Assembly (NCBI GenBank): GCA_002477595.1
Contig: DLQN01000020.1
Location: 1 to 11,707 of the forward strand
Direction of reading: 5' to 3'
Length of the DNA: 11,707 nt
DNA from: Roseivirga sp. UBA7431
GTDB taxonomy: Bacteria; Bacteroidota; Bacteroidia; Cytophagales; Cyclobacteriaceae
How positions within the stretch are numbered: the stretch's first letter is position 1; the number at the start of each line of letters is the position of its first letter. Shown here one piece after another: positions 7,464 through 11,707 of this stretch. The notes under the pieces are model-generated. The model saw only the letters and a list, made by a program, of their open reading frames with translations. It had not been told where the DNA came from and did no database searches. The position numbers and the translations under genes were made by a program.

Positions 7464-9260
7464 ATGAAAAGTCAATATACCAATCTCGATACCCTCAAAT
7501 TCTTAATTCACAAAGTTCACCATACGGATAGTGTATTGGGAAAGGGTAGGTTTGAAGCATACGACCCTGCATCGGTGGACATGTTTCTTGACTCTATCGA
7601 ATCATTAAGTGATACGGAGCTCTTCCCTTTCATTAAAGACATGGATGAAAATCCTTCAGTCTTCAAGGATGGAAAAATCACCATTCACCCCCAATTCAAA
7701 CGTATTTTCGAGCAAGCAAGAGATTTAGGTCTAATCGCTTCTATATTCAACGAAGAAGATGGTGGCTTACAAATGCCAAACACACTGTTTCATGCGGCTT
7801 ATTATATCATGGAAGCTGCTAATAATCATGTGACAGGCTACTTAGGCTTAACAACGGGTGCTGCCAATCTTATTGCGACTTTCGGAAATCAGGCTTTAAA
7901 GGATGAGTTTTTAGACAAAATGCTCAGCTTAGAATGGACTGGATCAATGTGCTTGACCGAACCACAAGCAGGTAGTTCTCTTTCAGACATCACTACAAGT
8001 GCGACCCCAACCAAAAATGGCAGTTATCTAATCAATGGCCAAAAGATATTTATCTCTTCGGGAGATCATCAGTTTGCTGATAACATCGTGCATTTACTTC
8101 TTGGACGAGTCGTTGGTGCACCAGAAGGAACAAAAGGAGTATCGTTATTTGTAGTGCCGAAGTTTAAGGTGAATGAAGCTGGTGAGTTTGAAGACAATCA
8201 TGTTATTACAGCTGGAGAATTCGAGAAACTAGGTCAGAGAGGTTATTGCACCTCCCATTTAGTGTTTGAAAACTCAGAGGCTTGGTTGGTTGGTGAAGAA
8301 AACCGCGGACTAACCTACATGTTTCAGTTGATGAATGAAGCACGGATCGCTACGGGTAGAATGGGCGCTGGTATTGCCTCGGCAGCTTATTATGCCTCGC
8401 TACAATATGCCAAAGAAAGACCTCAGGGAAGACAGCTCACATCCACTGGAGATAAAGATTTACATCAAGAACAAACCCTTATCATCAATCATCCTGATGT
8501 AAAAAGAATGCTATTACATCAGAAAGCCATTGTTGAAGGTTCGCTGAGTTTGGTTTTACAGGCTTCTCACTATTTAGACAAGGAAGAACTAGCAGAAGGA
8601 GAAGAAAAAGAGCGGTATCATTTACTCCTTGAATTGCTAACACCGATTGTAAAGACCTACCCAGCCGAAAAAGGTATCGAGTCGGTTAGCCAAGGCTTGC
8701 AGGTGCTTGGTGGATATGGCTTTTGCCAAGACTTCATTCTTCAACAGTATTATAGAGACATTAGAATCATATCCATTTATGAGGGGACCACAGGTATACA
8801 ATCACTCGATCTGCTAAGTAGAAAAGTAAACTTAAAGAATGGGAAAGTGCTTCAGTGGTTTGCGGAAGAAATCACTGAAACCATTCAGGAGGCTTCTCAA
8901 AACCCAGACTTCTCTGTTTATGCCAGTGAGTTAGGACAGAATTTAAAAATGATTCAGCAAGTATTGACCGAACTAGCCCCAATTGCCCAAAAAGGAGATT
9001 ATGAGCGGTATCTGTCAGACGCGACTATTTTCATGGACTTATTCGGAACAGTGGTCATCGGTTGGCAGTGGCTAAAGATCGCTAACACAGCTCAAGAAGT
9101 AATGAAAGCTGATAGTAATCAGAAAGTAGCCATGGAAGGAAAAATCCACACGATGAAATTCTTCTATAAATATGAGATGAGTCGTACCAAAGGATTAGCA
9201 AAAACCATGATGAATCAATTGGCGCTCACCCTTGACTTTGACCTAGATTATTTAAACTAA
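7464..9260 (+). CDS. Acyl-CoA dehydrogenase, long form with C-terminal extension
   Basis: The enzyme introduces the alpha,beta double bond into an acyl-CoA using FAD; the substrate is not determinable here. At 598 residues it is far longer than fatty-acid ACADs (about 380) and resembles the long group that includes AidB-like and 3-methylmercaptopropionyl-CoA dehydrogenases. Visible landmarks are an N-terminal helical region with EEDGGLQMP (97-105), the flavin-binding signature MCLTEPQAGSSLSD (162-175), KIFISSGDH (194-202), GRMGAGIASAAYYASLQYAKERPQG-type helices around 298-322, and GLQVLGGYGF (411-420). The catalytic base is very likely E440 in IYEGTTGIQ. A C-terminal helical domain (about 460-598) follows. 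No electron-transfer flavoprotein gene is nearby. The 9-bp gap to cls marks it as the last gene of a crtY-cls-ACAD cluster. It is probably cytoplasmic, perhaps in lipid or branched-chain turnover; that role is inference. Confidence 0.9.
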   Translation: MKSQYTNLDTLKFLIHKVHHTDSVLGKGRFEAYDPASVDMFLDSIESLSDTELFPFIKDMDENPSVFKDGKITIHPQFKRIFEQARDLGLIASIFNEEDGGLQMPNTLFHAAYYIMEAANNHVTGYLGLTTGAANLIATFGNQALKDEFLDKMLSLEWTGSMCLTEPQAGSSLSDITTSATPTKNGSYLINGQKIFISSGDHQFADNIVHLLLGRVVGAPEGTKGVSLFVVPKFKVNEAGEFEDNHVITAGEFEKLGQRGYCTSHLVFENSEAWLVGEENRGLTYMFQLMNEARIATGRMGAGIASAAYYASLQYAKERPQGRQLTSTGDKDLHQEQTLIINHPDVKRMLLHQKAIVEGSLSLVLQASHYLDKEELAEGEEKERYHLLLELLTPIVKTYPAEKGIESVSQGLQVLGGYGFCQDFILQQYYRDIRIISIYEGTTGIQSLDLLSRKVNLKNGKVLQWFAEEITETIQEASQNPDFSVYASELGQNLKMIQQVLTELAPIAQKGDYERYLSDATIFMDLFGTVVIGWQWLKIANTAQEVMKADSNQKVAMEGKIHTMKFFYKYEMSRTKGLAKTMMNQLALTLDFDLDYLN

Positions 9261-9270
9261 ACTAGGTCGA
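9238..9270 (+). repeat. Stem-loop spanning the acyl-CoA dehydrogenase stop codon
   Basis: Nine paired bases (9238-9246 with 9262-9270, one G-U wobble; the core GACCTAG/CTAGGTC is perfect) enclose a 15-nt loop that contains the TAA stop. No U-tract follows, so it does not look like a standard intrinsic terminator. It could mark the 3' end of the crtY-cls-ACAD transcript or be incidental. Confidence 0.3.
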
Positions 9271-9285
9271 CAACCCCTATATTTA

Positions 9286-9316
9286 TTGAAGCAATAGTCT
9301 CTGACGCTACCCTTAC
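9286..9316 (+). promoter_or_regulatory. Weak candidate promoter for the phosphodiesterase gene
   Basis: TTG (9286-9288) and TACCCTTA (9309-9316) are spaced by 20 nt, as in Bacteroidota promoters, but the -7 box deviates from TAnnTTTG at two defined positions. A small palindrome TATTG-AAG-CAATA (9284-9296) overlaps the -33 element. The 70-bp gap after the previous gene makes a separate promoter reasonable. Confidence 0.25.
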
Positions 9317-9330
9317 ATTAGAAAAATCCA

Positions 9331-10590
9331 ATGTTCAAAAAACGACTTAGTTTATACTTTTTAATAACCATAATCGGCTTTACTGTTGTAGCTCATGGAC
9401 AACAAAAAGAACCAGCCCCCTATGTAATACTCATATCACTAGATGGGTTTAGGCATGACTATGTCGAAAAATTCGATACACCACACCTACAAAAACTTAT
9501 TAGCCAAGGAGTGAGTGCGAAAGCAATGCTTCCTTCCTACCCTAGTAAGACTTTTCCAAATCACTATACGATTGTCACTGGGCTTTACCCCGATCATCAT
9601 GGTTTAGTTGATAATAGCTTCTATGATCCTGAATTAGACTTACAATACAGTACTCGAAACCGATCGGTTGTTGAGAATCCTGCCTTCTATGGTGGCACAC
9701 CACTTTGGCAGCTCGTCCAACAAAAAGGAATGAAATCGGCTTCTTACTTCTGGGTTGGATCTGAAGCTCCGGTTACTGGTAGCTTTCCGGATTACTATCA
9801 TATTTATGATGGTGCGGTACCAAATGAAGCCAGAATTAATGCTGCTATTGATTGGCTAAATCTTCCAGCATCAGAGCGACCGAACTTTATGACACTATAC
9901 TTTTCATTGGTAGATAGTCAGGGCCATGCTACAGGCCCTAATGCTGAGGCTACAAAGCAAACAGTATTAGAAGCAGACCGATTGATTGGCTTGTTGGTAG
10001 AAAAGCTTAAAAAAGTCGATTTACCAGTGAACATTATCATTACCTCTGACCATGGAATGCATGAAATTGCACCAAGAGACGAGGCTTATCTGACAGTCTC
10101 AGATTTGCTGAAAGACTTTGATCGAGATAAATTTCGATTTGTTGGCAACGGGGCGCATGGCCACTTCTATGCTCAAGACAAATCCTACCTTAATGAAATA
10201 GCAACTACATTAAGCGCTAGAACCGACAGCGATAAATTCGAAGTATTTTTCAAAGATGAAATGCCAGAAAACTGGCACTATGGGACTAATAAGAGAGTAG
10301 GTGATCTATTCATAAAAATCAACACCGAACATTACCTAACCTCATCCGGTAGAAAAGCGGATATTATTGCCAATAACGAATTTCATGGAGAGCATGGGTT
10401 TGACCCAGATGAGACCGAGGATATGGGAGCGATTTTCTACGCATCAGGTCCTAGCTTCAAGTCAGGGATGAAAATCGGTGAGTTTCGTAATATCCATATC
10501 TATCCAATGATCGCTAAAATCTTGGGAATTAACTCACTACCAGAGATTGATGGAAAACTAGAAGTGTTAGCACCAATTCTCAAGGACTGA
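9331..10590 (+). CDS. Secreted nucleotide pyrophosphatase/phosphodiesterase family protein (ENPP/NPP-like)
   Basis: This is an alkaline-phosphatase-superfamily enzyme that hydrolyses phosphodiester or pyrophosphate bonds, for example in nucleotides, dinucleotides or lysophospholipid-type substrates. The N-terminus (MFKKRLSLYFLITIIGFTVVAHG) is a signal peptide with a likely cut near AHG|Q, so it acts in the periplasm or outside. The mature domain has all expected two-metal residues: D38 in ISLDGFR, the nucleophile T74 in PSKTFPNHY, D195 and H199 in DSQGHATGP, D240-H241 in SDHGM, and H355 in HGEHGFD. The D38-to-T74 and D195-to-H199 spacings equal those of Xanthomonas NPP as I remember it. The 419-residue length and lack of a C-terminal sorting domain fit stand-alone bacterial NPPs. 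Possible roles are phosphorus scavenging or head-group recycling. Actual substrate preference cannot be read here. Confidence 0.92.
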   Translation: MFKKRLSLYFLITIIGFTVVAHGQQKEPAPYVILISLDGFRHDYVEKFDTPHLQKLISQGVSAKAMLPSYPSKTFPNHYTIVTGLYPDHHGLVDNSFYDPELDLQYSTRNRSVVENPAFYGGTPLWQLVQQKGMKSASYFWVGSEAPVTGSFPDYYHIYDGAVPNEARINAAIDWLNLPASERPNFMTLYFSLVDSQGHATGPNAEATKQTVLEADRLIGLLVEKLKKVDLPVNIIITSDHGMHEIAPRDEAYLTVSDLLKDFDRDKFRFVGNGAHGHFYAQDKSYLNEIATTLSARTDSDKFEVFFKDEMPENWHYGTNKRVGDLFIKINTEHYLTSSGRKADIIANNEFHGEHGFDPDETEDMGAIFYASGPSFKSGMKIGEFRNIHIYPMIAKILGINSLPEIDGKLEVLAPILKD

Positions 10591-10604
10591 CTACCACTTT
10601 AAAA

Positions 10605-10627
10605 AATATGCGGGGCTTGCTCATATT
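10605..10627. promoter_or_regulatory. Candidate operator: AATATG-N11-CATATT palindrome upstream of the Rieske gene
   Basis: Perfect 6-bp arms at 10605-10610 and 10622-10627 flank an 11-nt GC-rich spacer. The palindrome ends 3 nt before the -7 box of the Rieske gene, in the region a repressor or spacer-binding activator would occupy. In an AT-rich intergenic region 6-bp arms may arise by chance. Confidence 0.25.
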
Positions 10628-10630
10628 CAT

Positions 10631-10638
10631 TATGTTTG
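10631..10638 (+). promoter_or_regulatory. Rieske oxygenase promoter, -7 box TATGTTTG
   Basis: TATGTTTG is a full match to TAnnTTTG. No good -33 TTG lies at the usual 17-23 nt; ATG at 10608-10610 (20 nt upstream) is the nearest resemblance. As at crtY, the box ends exactly 7 nt before the ATG, predicting a leader of 0-5 nt. Confidence 0.5.
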
Positions 10639-10645
10639 TAAAAGG

Positions 10646-11698
10646 ATGAAAGCAAGCAAGTCGAATAATCTGAGAAACATCTGGTATGTTGCCTGTCATG
10701 GGAGCGTCCTTAAAGAGGGAAAAACCATTGAGAAGGAAATTGACAGTGAGAAAATCCTCTTGGGTAGGGATAAAGATGGTAAGCCATTCGCTTTAAAAAA
10801 TCAATGTCCTCACCGAGGTATCCCTTTGACCTACGGAAAATTTGACGGTTGCGAAATTCAATGTTGCTATCACGGATGGCGTTTCAAAACAGATGGGACT
10901 TGTACTAAAATCCCTACACTTCCTCCTAATTCAAAGCTTGATATAACCAAGGTTAGAGCGCCCTATTATCCAGTGCGAGAGGTACACGGGCTTGTATTGA
11001 TCTATATGCCTAGCGACATGCGGAAGCCTGAGGATATTGATGAAAGCCTATTTCCTCACTTTCCTTTGGACAAAGACAAATCTTTCGACCTGGTTACTGC
11101 TAAGCCGATGGATTGTAGCCTAGACCACTCAGTAATTGGGTTAATCGATCCGGCCCACGTGCCTTTCGTACATCAGTCATGGTTTTTCAGAAAGAGTGAT
11201 AACCTAAAACTGAAAGAGAAGAAATTTGCGCCTAGCCATCTTGGGTTCAAAATGGTAAGACATACGCCTTCGAAAAACTCAGCTGCCTATAAGATCCTTA
11301 AGAAAGAGCAAACGACTGAGATCAGCTTTCAGTTACCAGGTATTCGCATTGAGCATATTACTGTTGGAGACAAGGTCATTTTAATTATGACTACACTTAC
11401 TCCTGTCAATGAGACGGAGACTGAGTTGACACAATTCATCTATACAGATATTAGTTGGTTCAAGGTATTCAGGCCGATCTTCTACAGGTTTGCTGATACT
11501 TTTCTTCAACAGGATGTGGATGTTTTTAAGAAGCTGAAAGAAGGTCTTAACAATAACCCTCCGCTTATGCTGATGGGAGATCCTGATATGCAAGCCAAAT
11601 GGTATAACGCAATTCGCTCACGTTATGAGAAGTGTCAAGAAGAAAAGATTCCTTTCGAAAACCCTATAGAGGCTCAAACGCTCTACTGGCAGACTTAG
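10646..11698 (+). CDS. Rieske [2Fe-2S] non-heme iron oxygenase, alpha-subunit type (PaO/VanA-like)
   Basis: Members of this group use a Rieske cluster to pass electrons to a mononuclear iron that activates O2 for hydroxylation or demethylation. The Rieske ligands are C54-x-H56 (CPHRG) and C73-x2-H76 (CCYHGW). The mononuclear iron site is D168-x2-H171-x4-H176 in LIDPAHVPFVHQ, where D168 is the bridging aspartate; D290 in FLQQDVDVF is the likely third ligand. LIDPAHVPFVH resembles the pheophorbide a oxygenase/vanillate demethylase branch more than aromatic-ring dioxygenases. The protein is 350 residues, with no signal peptide and no C-terminal membrane anchor, unlike plant PaO. No reductase or ferredoxin gene is adjacent, so electrons must come from elsewhere. 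The start is chosen because the family motif NLRNIWYVAC begins at residue 8. Stop TAG lies 9 bp before the window edge. Substrate is unknown. Confidence 0.9.
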   Translation: MKASKSNNLRNIWYVACHGSVLKEGKTIEKEIDSEKILLGRDKDGKPFALKNQCPHRGIPLTYGKFDGCEIQCCYHGWRFKTDGTCTKIPTLPPNSKLDITKVRAPYYPVREVHGLVLIYMPSDMRKPEDIDESLFPHFPLDKDKSFDLVTAKPMDCSLDHSVIGLIDPAHVPFVHQSWFFRKSDNLKLKEKKFAPSHLGFKMVRHTPSKNSAAYKILKKEQTTEISFQLPGIRIEHITVGDKVILIMTTLTPVNETETELTQFIYTDISWFKVFRPIFYRFADTFLQQDVDVFKKLKEGLNNNPPLMLMGDPDMQAKWYNAIRSRYEKCQEEKIPFENPIEAQTLYWQT

Positions 11699-11707
11699 AT
11701 TGGGTGA

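Noticed and set aside
1..11707. Defence island, mobile element or CRISPR
   Set aside because: No transposase, integrase, nuclease, toxin or repeat array is visible; all large genes are ordinary metabolic or envelope genes of uniform style.

Overview
The window looks like a piece of a Bacteroidota chromosome, most likely from the Cytophagales (a Roseivirga- or Marivirga-like marine bacterium; the genus is a guess). The reasons are AT-leaning codon use, Bacteroidota-type promoter elements (TAnnTTTG at -7), weak or absent Shine-Dalgarno sequences, a LeuRS with the inserted segment I associate with this phylum, and a CrtY-type lycopene cyclase with a Bacteroidota-like N-terminus. No RNA genes, insertion sequences, CRISPR arrays, prophage genes or defence genes are visible. 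No gene is frameshifted; only the leftmost one is cut by the window edge.

Layout. Positions 1-407 (minus) hold the N-terminal part of a secreted DUF4197 protein, followed by a small 84-residue protein of unknown function (518-772, minus). A 255-bp spacer then carries a REP-like double hairpin (857-930) and the leuS promoter. leuS (1028-3811, plus) converges on a lipoprotein gene (3855-4703, minus), whose start should be placed at 4703, not at the longer ORF's 4835. A 149-bp divergent spacer leads to a tight three-gene plus-strand cluster: lycopene cyclase crtY (4853-5986), cardiolipin synthase cls (6000-7454) and a 598-residue acyl-CoA dehydrogenase (7464-9260), with gaps of 13 and 9 bp. A secreted ENPP/NPP-type phosphodiesterase (9331-10590) and a Rieske non-heme iron oxygenase of the PaO/VanA-like group (10646-11698) follow on the same strand.

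How the genes fit together. leuS is housekeeping. The crtY-cls-acyl-CoA dehydrogenase cluster combines carotenoid end-group cyclisation, anionic phospholipid synthesis and acyl-CoA oxidation, so a membrane-composition theme is plausible but inferred only from co-directional packing. The most interesting non-coding signal is that crtY and the Rieske gene share a start module: a TAnnTTTG box exactly 7 nt before the ATG, which predicts nearly leaderless mRNAs, each with a different small palindrome just upstream of the box. I see no convincing wholly new multi-gene system here; the strongest leads are that promoter module, the orphan Rieske oxygenase and the crtY-cls pairing.
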